Of a stretch of DNA of 61,318 bases, positions 27,061 through 34,629 are shown piece by piece. A model generated the notes under the pieces. It was not told the DNA's origin. It made no database searches and saw only the letters and a program-made list of their open reading frames with translations. The DNA lies in the NCBI RefSeq assembly GCF_027023985.1, contig NZ_JALVTW010000037.1, positions 1 to 61,318 on the forward strand, read 5' to 3'. Numbering within the stretch: the stretch's first letter is position 1; every line of letters starts with the position of its first letter. The stretch comes from Persephonella sp. (GTDB lineage Bacteria > Aquificota > Aquificia > Aquificales > Hydrogenothermaceae). Both the position numbers and the translations under genes were made by a program.

Positions 27061-27753
27061 CTACTTAAATGCTGCTAGCAGTTTATCTGCTTTTTCTGCT
27101 ATATCAATGTCAAACAGGGCTATAGTTGGTAATAACCATGACACCCTAAATCTTGCATCCCCATCCTTATTCTCTCCCCAGTAAGAGAGAGCTACCCTTC
27201 CAAATCCTGCGTCTTTTTCAAGGTCTTTTGCTCCCCTTAAAAATCTCCTTGCTACGTTTGGAAGCTGCTCATAAGGAACAGGTTTTCCTTCTTGACCTCT
27301 TTGTTTTACAAGTTCAAGAGCTGTTCCTACATTTCTTAATGCCTCAATGAGATTATGGAGTTTGTGTTTTTTGAAATAGGCAAGAAGAATACTACCTGCT
27401 GGAACTCTAAGAATTTCTATATTTTCTTCTCCTTCCCTCAATTCCCCTACCAGATACGCCCTTCCATGCATCATCTCAATATGGGCGAATATCTTTTTGT
27501 TTTTTGGAAGTTCATGGATGATTTCTTCTACTTCGTAATGAACATCTTCTTCTGTGTATTTGTCTCCTGCTTCTCTTTTTCCTGCCTCTGCAGTGAAATA
27601 GGTAGTTTCTCCACCTTTTTTACCGAATAAAAGGTCAAACCCCCATCTTTTGAGAGCTTTTAGTTTAAACTCCCTTTCTTTTTCTGGTTGTCCCAGTGTT
27701 TCAAATACAAGCGTGTTTATTGCCTGTAATTCTCTTAGTTCCACAATGTTCAT
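27061..27753 (-). CDS. Unknown conserved protein, first gene of the prefoldin operon
   Basis: 230 residues, soluble, no signal peptide or membrane helix. I do not recognise it. Visible features are a helical N-terminus ([16 protein letters not shown]), an acidic middle ([19 protein letters not shown]), a strand pair [18 protein letters not shown], a helical stretch ending [20 protein letters not shown] and a beta C-terminal part [27 protein letters not shown] precedes the ATG. A TTGACA-type promoter lies upstream, so this is the head of the unit with the RAMP-like gene and the prefoldins. Confidence 0.55.
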   Translation of the reverse strand: MNIVELRELQAINTLVFETLGQPEKEREFKLKALKRWGFDLLFGKKGGETTYFTAEAGKREAGDKYTEEDVHYEVEEIIHELPKNKKIFAHIEMMHGRAYLVGELREGEENIEILRVPAGSILLAYFKKHKLHNLIEALRNVGTALELVKQRGQEGKPVPYEQLPNVARRFLRGAKDLEKDAGFGRVALSYWGENKDGDARFRVSWLLPTIALFDIDIAEKADKLLAAFK

Positions 27754-27797
27754 CTGGCCTCTCCTAACTATTTATATTTTTTAATGTATATAATTAC

Positions 27798-27825
27798 AAT
27801 TTATTTCTAATAAAAATATTGTCAA
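27798..27825 (-). promoter_or_regulatory. Promoter of the prefoldin operon
   Basis: On the minus strand: TTGACA, 16-base spacer, TAAATT (4 of 6 matches to TATAAT), about 45 bases upstream of the first gene. The -35 box is part of the short palindrome CTTGACAAT, so the divergent tpx gene could share it. The 233-base gap between the two genes holds no other recognisable element. Confidence 0.6.
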
Positions 27826-27986
27826 GTTTTTTTAGTAGAAAAAACTAAAATTTATACTGATATGAGTCATGAGCTTTAAAATCAATAATTAGCCAGTTTC
27901 CACAATTAAGACAAAAATCATAAAAAGCAAATCTTAAGCTATGTAAAATGCTTTGAAACTTAATTAAAAAAGTAGGAGGTAACACT

Positions 27987-28490
27987 ATGGCAGTAACAGT
28001 TAACTTAAAAGGAAATCCAGTTGCTTTAGCAGGGCCTGAAATCAATGTTGGAGACAGAGCCCCAGAAGCAGTTGTTGTTGCTTCTGACCTTTCAGAAAAA
28101 ACAATTGGTGGTGCAAAAGGAAAACCACAACTTATTATCACTGTTCCATCACTTGACACACCTGTATGTGAAACAGAAACTAAAAAGTTCAATGAGCTTG
28201 TTGCAGGACTCGATATTGATGTAACAGTTGTTTCTATGGACTTACCATTTGCAGAAAAAAGATTTTGTGAATCTTACAGCATTGGCAATGTAACAGTTGC
28301 TTCTGACTTTAGATACAGAGATATGGAAAAATACGGTGTTCTTATTGCAGAAGGAGCTCTTAAAGGAATTTTAGCAAGAGCTGTTTTTGTTGTTGATGCT
28401 GAAGGAAAAGTTGTTTATAAGCAACTTGTTCCTGAAATCACAGAAGAGCCTAACTACGACGACGTTTTAGCTTGCGTAAAATCTTTATAA
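27987..28490 (+). CDS. tpx: Thiol peroxidase (Tpx, atypical 2-Cys peroxiredoxin)
   Basis: Reduces hydrogen peroxide and organic peroxides using thioredoxin. At 167 residues it is standard length. The peroxidatic cysteine is C61 in PSLDTPVCETETKKFN, and the resolving cysteine is C94 in KRFCES, the spacing typical of Tpx. The catalytic Thr (T58) is present and an Arg follows in SDFRYRDMEKYGV. GTAGGAGGT precedes the ATG. Divergent from the prefoldin operon and followed by a two-way terminator. Confidence 0.96.
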   Translation: MAVTVNLKGNPVALAGPEINVGDRAPEAVVVASDLSEKTIGGAKGKPQLIITVPSLDTPVCETETKKFNELVAGLDIDVTVVSMDLPFAEKRFCESYSIGNVTVASDFRYRDMEKYGVLIAEGALKGILARAVFVVDAEGKVVYKQLVPEITEEPNYDDVLACVKSL

Positions 28491-28496
28491 ATAAAA

Positions 28497-28513
28497 AGGG
28501 GCTTAATGCCCCT
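28497..28513. terminator. Two-way terminator between tpx and the glycosyltransferase
   Basis: Stem AGGGGC / GCCCCT with loop TTAAT, with A-rich sequence on the left and CTTTCTTTT on the right, so it can act on both convergent genes. The loop contains the stop codon of the glycosyltransferase gene (minus strand). Confidence 0.8.
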
Positions 28514-29321
28514 CTTTCTTTTCTAAAACCTTTCTCCTAAAATCATTTACCTTTTTTAAATCTTCTCCTCTATAGAGATGCAAAGGCGGATAATAGGTAG
28601 AAGCAAAAAGTTCAAATCCTAAGGCTACAGCCCTAACACAAAAATGTCTATCTTCTCCCCAAAGTGATAAGTTATAAAGTGGTTTAAAAGAAACTCCCTT
28701 CTCTAAAGCTTTTTTGCTTATTAAAGTACAGGCACCTAAGCCTCCAACTTTATATATTCCTTTTTTCTTCAGTTTTTTTATAAATTTCAATGCTTTTTTA
28801 GATTTTATTTCTTCTGGAGCATTTACATACTTTACTTCAAAAAGATTATATTGGTCAGATAACCATACCTGTGGATATTCCATAGAATCTGTAGGTTTCC
28901 ATTTAGTCCAGAAAACCTCGGAAATTATATCTTTCCCTGTAGAAATTAGATGTTTTATTGTTTGCGGATATAACAGCAAATCTGAATCAACGAAAAACAG
29001 GTAATCATAATTTTTTTCTCTTGCATAATCAATTATCCTGTCCTTAAAATCAGCTACTTTCCAAATCAGATTATCTGTCCAGTGATGTGTAATATCATCG
29101 CATTTGTATTCATCATTTGAACCATACCAGGATTTTTCTAATATTACCCTATCTGTTTTATTTCTAAAGTTTTCCAACAAATTTTTAGATGCTTCTTCAA
29201 CATTATCATCTATGAAGAAAAAATCTAAGTTCTCAAAATATTCCAGATACGTCAGGAACTCAAGAAAATACTTTAAAATCTCTGGTTTTTGCCTTATCGG
29301 TGAACCAACCAAAACTTTCAT
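28503..29321 (-). CDS. Glycosyltransferase, GT-A fold
   Basis: 272 residues. An N-terminal KVLVGSPIRQKPEIL and the metal-binding motif FFVDSDLLLYPQTIKHLI (a D-x-D variant) mark it as a family 2-like glycosyltransferase using an NDP-sugar; the C-terminal part contains LWGEDRHFCVRAVALGFELF, the usual E-D acceptor-loop pattern. No membrane helix, so cytoplasmic or peripheral. Sugar and acceptor unknown. Ends inside a terminator loop; carB lies 4 bases upstream, so the two may be cotranscribed, without obvious functional relation. Confidence 0.8.
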   Translation of the reverse strand: MKVLVGSPIRQKPEILKYFLEFLTYLEYFENLDFFFIDDNVEEASKNLLENFRNKTDRVILEKSWYGSNDEYKCDDITHHWTDNLIWKVADFKDRIIDYAREKNYDYLFFVDSDLLLYPQTIKHLISTGKDIISEVFWTKWKPTDSMEYPQVWLSDQYNLFEVKYVNAPEEIKSKKALKFIKKLKKKGIYKVGGLGACTLISKKALEKGVSFKPLYNLSLWGEDRHFCVRAVALGFELFASTYYPPLHLYRGEDLKKVNDFRRKVLEKKEGH

Positions 29322-29325
29322 TGCT

Positions 29326-30915
29326 TTACCTAAAAATACTTTGTAAAGGATTAACTGTAAGCTGTTTATTTTTATAAGAATTTATTGCTTCAACAGCAGC
29401 TTTCGCAGCTCTTATTGTTGTAAAATAAGGAACTTTATGTTCTACTGCAGCTCTTCTTATAAAATATGCATCAGACCTTTCCCTTTTACCTGAAGGGGTA
29501 TTAATTATCATTTTGATTTCACTATTTCTAATTCTGTCAACAACGTTTGGTCTTTCTTCTGATAATTTACTTACCCTTATTGAAGGAATTCCTTTTTCAG
29601 TTAAATATTTATGGGTTCCTTCTGTTGCGTATATTGTAAATCCCATATCTACAAGCTTTTTCGCAACATCAACGACCTGAGGCTTATCCCTATCGGCTAC
29701 TGATATAAATACTATCCCTTCCGTTGGAAGTATTGAGCCTGCTGCTGCCTGAGCTTTCCAGAATGCCATTCCAAAATCCTCATCTATTCCCATTACCTCA
29801 CCTGTGGATTTCATCTCAGGTCCCAGTAGTGGGTCAACTTCTGGAAATCTGTTCCATGGAAATACCACTTCTTTGATTGAGTATCTTTTGAAATTTTTAT
29901 CCCTGAAATCTGAGGCTGGATGGGGTTCTTTTATCTCAAACACTTCAGGAACTATTTCTCTAAGTTTTTTACCTATTATGATTTTTGAAGCAATTTTTGC
30001 CAGCGGATAGCCTATTGCTTTACTTACAAATGGAACTGTTCTTGAAGCCCTTGGATTAACCTCAATAACATAAATTTCATTATCTTTTACTGCATACTGA
30101 ACATTCATAAGACCTTTAACATCAAGGGATTTAGCGAGTTCTCTTGTTTGCCTTTTAACTTCATTTATAATCTCATCTGGCAGTGTATATGGAGGAATAC
30201 AGGTTGCACTATCTCCTGAGTGAATTCCTGCTTCTTCTATATGCTCCATAACAGCTCCAACCAGAACATCTTCTCCATCAGAAACAGCATCAACATCAAG
30301 TTCAACAGCATCTTCCAGAAATCTGTCTATCAAGAGAGGTTTATCTTCTGATACATAAACAGCTTCTTCTATATACTCCAGAAGCTCTGCTGTATCATAA
30401 ACAAGTCTCATTGCCCTTCCACCTAAAACATAAGAAGGTCTAACAAGCACCGGATAGCCTATTTTTTCCGCTGTTAGAATTGCTTCTTCCTTTGACCTCG
30501 CTATACCGCTTTCAGGCTGTTTTAGACCAAGTTTTATAATTAGTTCCCTAAATCTTTCCCTGTCTTCTGCAATATCAATACTTTCAGGAGAAGTTCCGAG
30601 GATGTTTATACCTGCATTTTGTAATGGAACTGCCAGTTTTAAAGGTGTTTGTCCACCAAACTGGACAACTACCCCTATTGGTTGTTCACTCTCTATAATA
30701 TTTACAACATCTTCATAAACTATAGGTTCAAAAAATAGTTTGTCCGATGTGTCATAATCAGTTGAAACTGTTTCAGGGTTGCAGTTTACCATTATCGCTT
30801 CATAACCTTCCTCTTTTAAAGCCCATACACAATGGACACAGGCATAATCAAACTCTATACCCTGTCCTATTCTATTTGGACCACTGCCTAATATAATTAC
30901 CTTTCCTTTTTTCAT
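29326..30915 (-). CDS. carB: Carbamoyl-phosphate synthase large subunit, C-terminal half (split CarB)
   Basis: 529 residues corresponding to the second half of CarB: an ATP-grasp domain that phosphorylates carbamate (start KVIILGSGPNRIGQGIEFDY, then VVQFGGQTPLKLA, RPSYVLGGRAM, MEHIEEAGIHSGDS and VIEVNPRASRTVPF), followed by the MGS-type allosteric domain (GFTIYATEGTHKYLTEKGIP, IINTPSGKRERSDAYFIRRA). The normal protein is about 1070 residues; separate genes for the halves are known in Aquifex and some methanogens. The N-terminal half and carA are not in the window. Supplies carbamoyl phosphate for pyrimidines and arginine. Confidence 0.95.
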   Translation of the reverse strand: MKKGKVIILGSGPNRIGQGIEFDYACVHCVWALKEEGYEAIMVNCNPETVSTDYDTSDKLFFEPIVYEDVVNIIESEQPIGVVVQFGGQTPLKLAVPLQNAGINILGTSPESIDIAEDRERFRELIIKLGLKQPESGIARSKEEAILTAEKIGYPVLVRPSYVLGGRAMRLVYDTAELLEYIEEAVYVSEDKPLLIDRFLEDAVELDVDAVSDGEDVLVGAVMEHIEEAGIHSGDSATCIPPYTLPDEIINEVKRQTRELAKSLDVKGLMNVQYAVKDNEIYVIEVNPRASRTVPFVSKAIGYPLAKIASKIIIGKKLREIVPEVFEIKEPHPASDFRDKNFKRYSIKEVVFPWNRFPEVDPLLGPEMKSTGEVMGIDEDFGMAFWKAQAAAGSILPTEGIVFISVADRDKPQVVDVAKKLVDMGFTIYATEGTHKYLTEKGIPSIRVSKLSEERPNVVDRIRNSEIKMIINTPSGKRERSDAYFIRRAAVEHKVPYFTTIRAAKAAVEAINSYKNKQLTVNPLQSIFR

Positions 30916-30924
30916 AAACTCCTC

Positions 30925-31485
30925 CTATTTGATAAAAATTCTTATGCCTGCGATGCCATAGGCTCCTGTTTTTAAAACTTCAGGTATTTTATCTTCTGTA
31001 ATTCCTCCAAGGGCATAAACAGGAATATTAACCTTCTGGACCACTTCTTTTAAAGCTTCTAATCCTTTAGGCTCTCCTTTCCCGGGAGTTTCAAATATCG
31101 GGGAAAATGTTATATAATCTGCCCCTGCCTTTTCTGCTTCAATTGCTTCTTCAACAGAATGACAGGATTTACCAACAATTAACTCCGGAAACTTATGCTT
31201 TATAACCTCAATCGGAACAGACTTTGAAGGCAAATGAACACCATTAGCACCTGTCAAAACAGCTATATCAACTCTATCATTAATAAAAAATGAGGTGTCA
31301 TATCCTTTTAGAAGATTTGATAATTTCTGTGCAAGGTAAAAAAGCTGGTCAGAGGATAAATCCTTTTCCCTTAATTGAAACATTCGGATGCCTGCATCAA
31401 GCATCCTTTTTATCTGGGTTTCAAAGTCATATTTGAACTGTTTTCTGTCAGTTATTGCATAATATTTTTTTAGAAATGCCTGCAT
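30925..31485 (-). CDS. Thiamine phosphate synthase/TenI family protein
   Basis: A TIM-barrel of 186 residues with AITDR, MFQLREKDL, FFINDRVDIA, GANGVHLP, GKSCHSVEEA, ITFSPIFETPGKG and YALGGITEDK. ThiE joins the pyrimidine and thiazole halves of thiamine; TenI is the related thiazole tautomerase. The FETPGKGEPKGLEAL segment and the short length look more like TenI, while NDR and QLREK occur in both, so the exact reaction is undecided. It is coupled (TAATG) to a tiny upstream membrane-protein gene and sits 9 bases before carB. No TPP riboswitch is seen upstream. Confidence 0.85.
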   Translation of the reverse strand: MQAFLKKYYAITDRKQFKYDFETQIKRMLDAGIRMFQLREKDLSSDQLFYLAQKLSNLLKGYDTSFFINDRVDIAVLTGANGVHLPSKSVPIEVIKHKFPELIVGKSCHSVEEAIEAEKAGADYITFSPIFETPGKGEPKGLEALKEVVQKVNIPVYALGGITEDKIPEVLKTGAYGIAGIRIFIK

Positions 31486-31583
31486 TACTCACCTTTATCT
31501 AGATAAACTACCAGACCAAAAACAGCAACAGCAAATATAACCATGCCTATGATTATTGCCGGAAACCAGAAACCTGGATCCAT
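31485..31583 (-). CDS. 32-residue single-helix membrane protein
   Basis: A short reading frame with ATG preceded by GGAGGATAATT. The product begins MDPGFWFP, continues as one uninterrupted hydrophobic helix (AIIIGMVIFAVAVFGLVVYL) and ends DKGE. Start and stop are sound, and its stop overlaps the ATG of the TenI/ThiE gene, which suggests coupled translation. It resembles in shape the tiny subunits of respiratory complexes, but no specific family is recognised. Confidence 0.6.
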   Translation of the reverse strand: MDPGFWFPAIIIGMVIFAVAVFGLVVYLDKGE

Positions 31584-31642
31584 AATTATCCTCCGAAATT
31601 AGTGCTGTATAATATTTTAAAATAAAACTCTGGAGTAAATCT

Positions 31643-31837
31643 ATGATACCTGAAGAACTTATCCAAATACTTGCCTGTCCTGAATGTAAAGGGGAACTTT
31701 TATACCTAAAAGATGTTTTTGTTTGTGAAAATTGTATGCTTAAATTTGAAATTATAGATGATATTCCTGACTTTCTCCCGGATGATGCCCAAAAAATAAC
31801 ACAAGAAGAGCTGGAAAAATTAAAAAATGAAGGATAA
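31643..31837 (+). CDS. Trm112-like (UPF0434/YcaR) zinc-ribbon protein
   Basis: 64 residues, with CPECKGEL and CENCMLKFEI as the two pairs of zinc-binding cysteines and the family ending IPDFLPDDA. Trm112 in eukaryotes and archaea activates methyltransferases; bacterial versions are small stand-alone proteins of unclear role. CTGGAG precedes the ATG and a TATAAT-like box lies at 31608-31613. It overlaps the next gene by 11 bases. Confidence 0.88.
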   Translation: MIPEELIQILACPECKGELLYLKDVFVCENCMLKFEIIDDIPDFLPDDAQKITQEELEKLKNEG

Positions 31838-33575
31838 TATTCTGGCCTTTTTAAAGGCTGTTTTGCTTATTGTTATTCTATTTTTGCCTATATATCTAAT
31901 CTCTCCATCGGAAAAACAAAATTCTGAATACAGTATCAAAAAGGTAAATCCTGACCAGTTCAATGTTGAGATAGGTATTGAAGGGGGGACTCTGAAAAAA
32001 GCCCTTGCCGGTGATGCAAAAACCCTTAATCCTGTAATGGCACAGGAAACAACCTCAACAGCAATGATAGGAATGATGTTTAACGGCCTAACCAAAACCA
32101 ATGTAAAAACCTTACTACCTGAGCCCGACCTTGCAGAGAGCTGGGAAAGGGACAAAACAGGAACCATATGGATTTTTCATCTGAGAAAAAATGCAAAATG
32201 GTTTGATGGAAAACCTGTTACTGCAGATGATGTTGTATTTACCTATAACCAGATTTATTATAACCCTGATATCCCCACCTCAGTTAAGGATATGCTTTAT
32301 ATAGAAGGTAAAAAATTTATTGTAGAAAAAATTGACAAATACACAGTTAGATTTAAAATACCAAAACCATTTGCACCCTTTTTACAGGCTGTCGGGGAAC
32401 CAATACTACCTAAGCATATCTTGGAAAAAAGTGTAAAAGATAAAACCTTCACTTCAACATGGGGAGTAAACACAGACCCTAACAAAATAATAGGCACAGG
32501 TCCATATAAACTTGTTGAGTATGTAATAGGACAGTATGCAATATACGAGAGAAATCCTTACTATTGGGAAAAAGACCAAAAAGAACAGAAACTTCCTTAT
32601 ATAACAAAAATAAAAGCCCAGATAATAGGCGACCCTGACGTTAGGTTAATAAAATTTGTTTCAGGTGAAATAGATTACTACGGAGTCAGACCTTCTGATC
32701 TTCCTGAGCTATTACCAAAGGCTAAGGAAAAAAACTTTACAATTTATAATTTAGGTCCTACACCATCAACAACATTTGTTGTTTTTAATCAGAACCCTAA
32801 AGCCCCTATTCCTAAATACAAGCTAAAATGGTTCAGAAACAAAAAATTCAGACAGGCAATTTCATACGCAGTTGATAGAAAAGGGATAATAAACATAGCT
32901 TATAATGGCCTTGCATATCCGATTTATACAGGAGTTACCCCTGCAAACAGAAGACTATACGATGAAAACTACTATCCTAAATACCCTTTTAACCTAAAAA
33001 AAGCAAAACAGCTTTTAATCGAAGCAGGTTTCCACGAAGGAAAAGATGGATATCTGTATGACGCTGAAGGGCACAAATTACAGTTTACCCTTATAACAAA
33101 CTCAGGAAATAAAGAAAGGGAAATAATCGGAAATATCCTGAAAGACGACCTGAAAAGAATAGGCATTGAAGTTAATTTTCAGGCTATAGATTTTAATAAT
33201 CTTGTAAGCAGGCTGATGTCTAATTACGATTGGGAAGCAGTAATAATCGGTTTGACCGGTAGTATGGATCCTTATTTCGGCCAAAATGTATGGCTTTCTT
33301 CCGGACATCTTCACATGTGGTATCCTGCCCAGAAAAAACCTGCGACAAAATGGGAAGCAGAAATAGACAGATTATTCCAGCAGGCTGCTGTAGAACTTGA
33401 TCCTAAAAAGAGGGATATGCTTTATAAAAAAGCTTTTAGAATAATAGGAGAGGAGCAGCCTATGATATTTATAGCTGCTCCTGAAGAACTTCTTGCAGTT
33501 AAAAATAAACTTAAAAATGTATTTCCAACCGTTTGGGGATGGTATAAAGATGAGTATGTTTATATAAAACCTTAA
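31827..33575 (+). CDS. ABC transporter solute-binding protein, oligopeptide/nickel type
   Basis: 582 residues, family 5 extracellular solute-binding protein (DppA/OppA/NikA-like). An N-terminal hydrophobic helix (FLKAVLLIVILFLPIYLI) without a lipobox Cys anchors or exports it to the periplasm. Family features are GGTLKKALAGDAKTLNPVMA, LAESWERDKTGTIWIFHLRK, WFDGKPVTADDVVFTYNQI, IIGTGPYKLVEY and FRQAISYAVDRKGI. No permease or ATPase genes of the system are beside it, so the ligand is unknown. Translation probably couples to the Trm112-like gene. Confidence 0.9.
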   Translation: MKDNILAFLKAVLLIVILFLPIYLISPSEKQNSEYSIKKVNPDQFNVEIGIEGGTLKKALAGDAKTLNPVMAQETTSTAMIGMMFNGLTKTNVKTLLPEPDLAESWERDKTGTIWIFHLRKNAKWFDGKPVTADDVVFTYNQIYYNPDIPTSVKDMLYIEGKKFIVEKIDKYTVRFKIPKPFAPFLQAVGEPILPKHILEKSVKDKTFTSTWGVNTDPNKIIGTGPYKLVEYVIGQYAIYERNPYYWEKDQKEQKLPYITKIKAQIIGDPDVRLIKFVSGEIDYYGVRPSDLPELLPKAKEKNFTIYNLGPTPSTTFVVFNQNPKAPIPKYKLKWFRNKKFRQAISYAVDRKGIINIAYNGLAYPIYTGVTPANRRLYDENYYPKYPFNLKKAKQLLIEAGFHEGKDGYLYDAEGHKLQFTLITNSGNKEREIIGNILKDDLKRIGIEVNFQAIDFNNLVSRLMSNYDWEAVIIGLTGSMDPYFGQNVWLSSGHLHMWYPAQKKPATKWEAEIDRLFQQAAVELDPKKRDMLYKKAFRIIGEEQPMIFIAAPEELLAVKNKLKNVFPTVWGWYKDEYVYIKP

Positions 33576-33968
33576 TCATTGTTTAACCTTTACACTACTT
33601 GTATCCAAAGATAGAATAAGTTTTAGTAATTTTCTTAATTCATCTGGTGGAATAGACCTTTGTCTCGGCATATAGATAGCCCTTGGTTTCATACCATATT
33701 TTTCAGGACCAATTTTTTGCCATTTTCCAAAGCTTGCAAATTTAACACTCTTAAATAGCTTTTCAACTGCATTAGGCTGTCCTTGATATTCTTTTGCTAT
33801 TACCCTGTAAGGAATAGAGTTTTTAGGCTTATCAATATCATGACAGGCAAGGCATCCATATTTACCGGCAATCTGTCTGATTTCCTTTTCAATTTCTTTC
33901 TGGTCTTTGGCTACAGCAAAGGAACTTAGAACACATAAGCTAACGAGCCCTGCAATTAATTTTTTCAT
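33576..33968 (-). CDS. Exported monoheme cytochrome c-like protein
   Basis: 130 residues with signal peptide (MKKLIAGLVSLCVLSSFAVA). One heme-attachment site CLACH lies shortly after the mature N-terminus, and methionines for the sixth heme ligand are available in KYGMKPRAIYMPRQRS; the ending DELRKLLKLILSL is the usual final helix. It resembles class I cytochromes c of the c551 type but has a longer centre. The ATG at 33968 follows GGAGGG; an in-frame ATG 66 bases upstream lacks a signal peptide context. Likely a periplasmic electron carrier. Convergent with the solute-binding protein gene and ends one base after it. Confidence 0.85.
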   Translation of the reverse strand: MKKLIAGLVSLCVLSSFAVAKDQKEIEKEIRQIAGKYGCLACHDIDKPKNSIPYRVIAKEYQGQPNAVEKLFKSVKFASFGKWQKIGPEKYGMKPRAIYMPRQRSIPPDELRKLLKLILSLDTSSVKVKQ

Positions 33969-34074
33969 AATAATCCCTCCATTTGAGATTATAGTGATAC
34001 TTTTAAGATTAAGGAAATATCGGTTAGTTAGCACTAATCAGAATCAAAGGTTGATAAAAATCAAATATTGATTA

Positions 34075-34629
34075 TCAATGACTTACGAGATTAAACACCT
34101 TTGCACAAAACTCAAGGTCAGATGTTAGCTTCAAAGCATAATTGAGAGAATTATGCACAGCAAAACTGCCATGTGTTTTGATGATAATAATATTGTGAGG
34201 ATTATTTGAGAAAAAATCAGAAACAGCTTCAGCCAGCTCAGGTGAAGCACTGGGATACTCAGGCAATATAGGAACTTCCTTTAAAAATAGCTTTCCTTCA
34301 TTATCAACAGGGACAAACTTTTCCCCTACTTTAAAACTCAAAGCAACAGCATTAACAGGATGTGCATGAATTATAGCTTTATAGTCAGTTTTCTGATAAA
34401 CGGCTCTATGGACTATCAGCTCTGAAGAAGCTATTTTATCTACTTCTGAAGCCTTATATACAGGGACCTTAACAATATCATTTTCCGTTAGATACCCAAG
34501 CATTGCACCTGTTCTTGTGATATAGATTGTGTTTCCATCTCTAACACTGATATTACCTGCATGGGAATTAACAAGGCCTTCTTTATATAAAACCTTCCCT
34601 GTAAATATAATCTCATCTATTATGCTCAT
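34075..34629 (-). CDS. Class II aldolase/adducin family protein
   Basis: 184 residues, zinc-dependent aldolase fold. The family signature LVNSHAGNISVRDGNTIYITRTGAML-type N-terminus is present in part (GLVNSHAGNISVRDG), together with the zinc ligands HAHPVNAVAL and HGSFAVH and a conserved ELIVHRA. Members include fuculose-phosphate aldolase and methylthioribulose-phosphate dehydratase; the substrate is unclear. The ATG at 34629 overlaps the stop of the preceding deacetylase gene (ATGA) and is preceded by GGAGTG. Confidence 0.85.
   Translation of the reverse strand: MSIIDEIIFTGKVLYKEGLVNSHAGNISVRDGNTIYITRTGAMLGYLTENDIVKVPVYKASEVDKIASSELIVHRAVYQKTDYKAIIHAHPVNAVALSFKVGEKFVPVDNEGKLFLKEVPILPEYPSASPELAEAVSDFFSNNPHNIIIIKTHGSFAVHNSLNYALKLTSDLEFCAKVFNLVSH

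Noticed and set aside
27845-28192. Minus-strand frame of 115 residues over tpx
   Set aside because: Overlaps the well-supported tpx gene completely and has no family features.
31496-31642. TPP riboswitch upstream of the ThiE/TenI gene
   Set aside because: The sequence encodes a small membrane protein and shows no CTGAGA/thi-box pattern.
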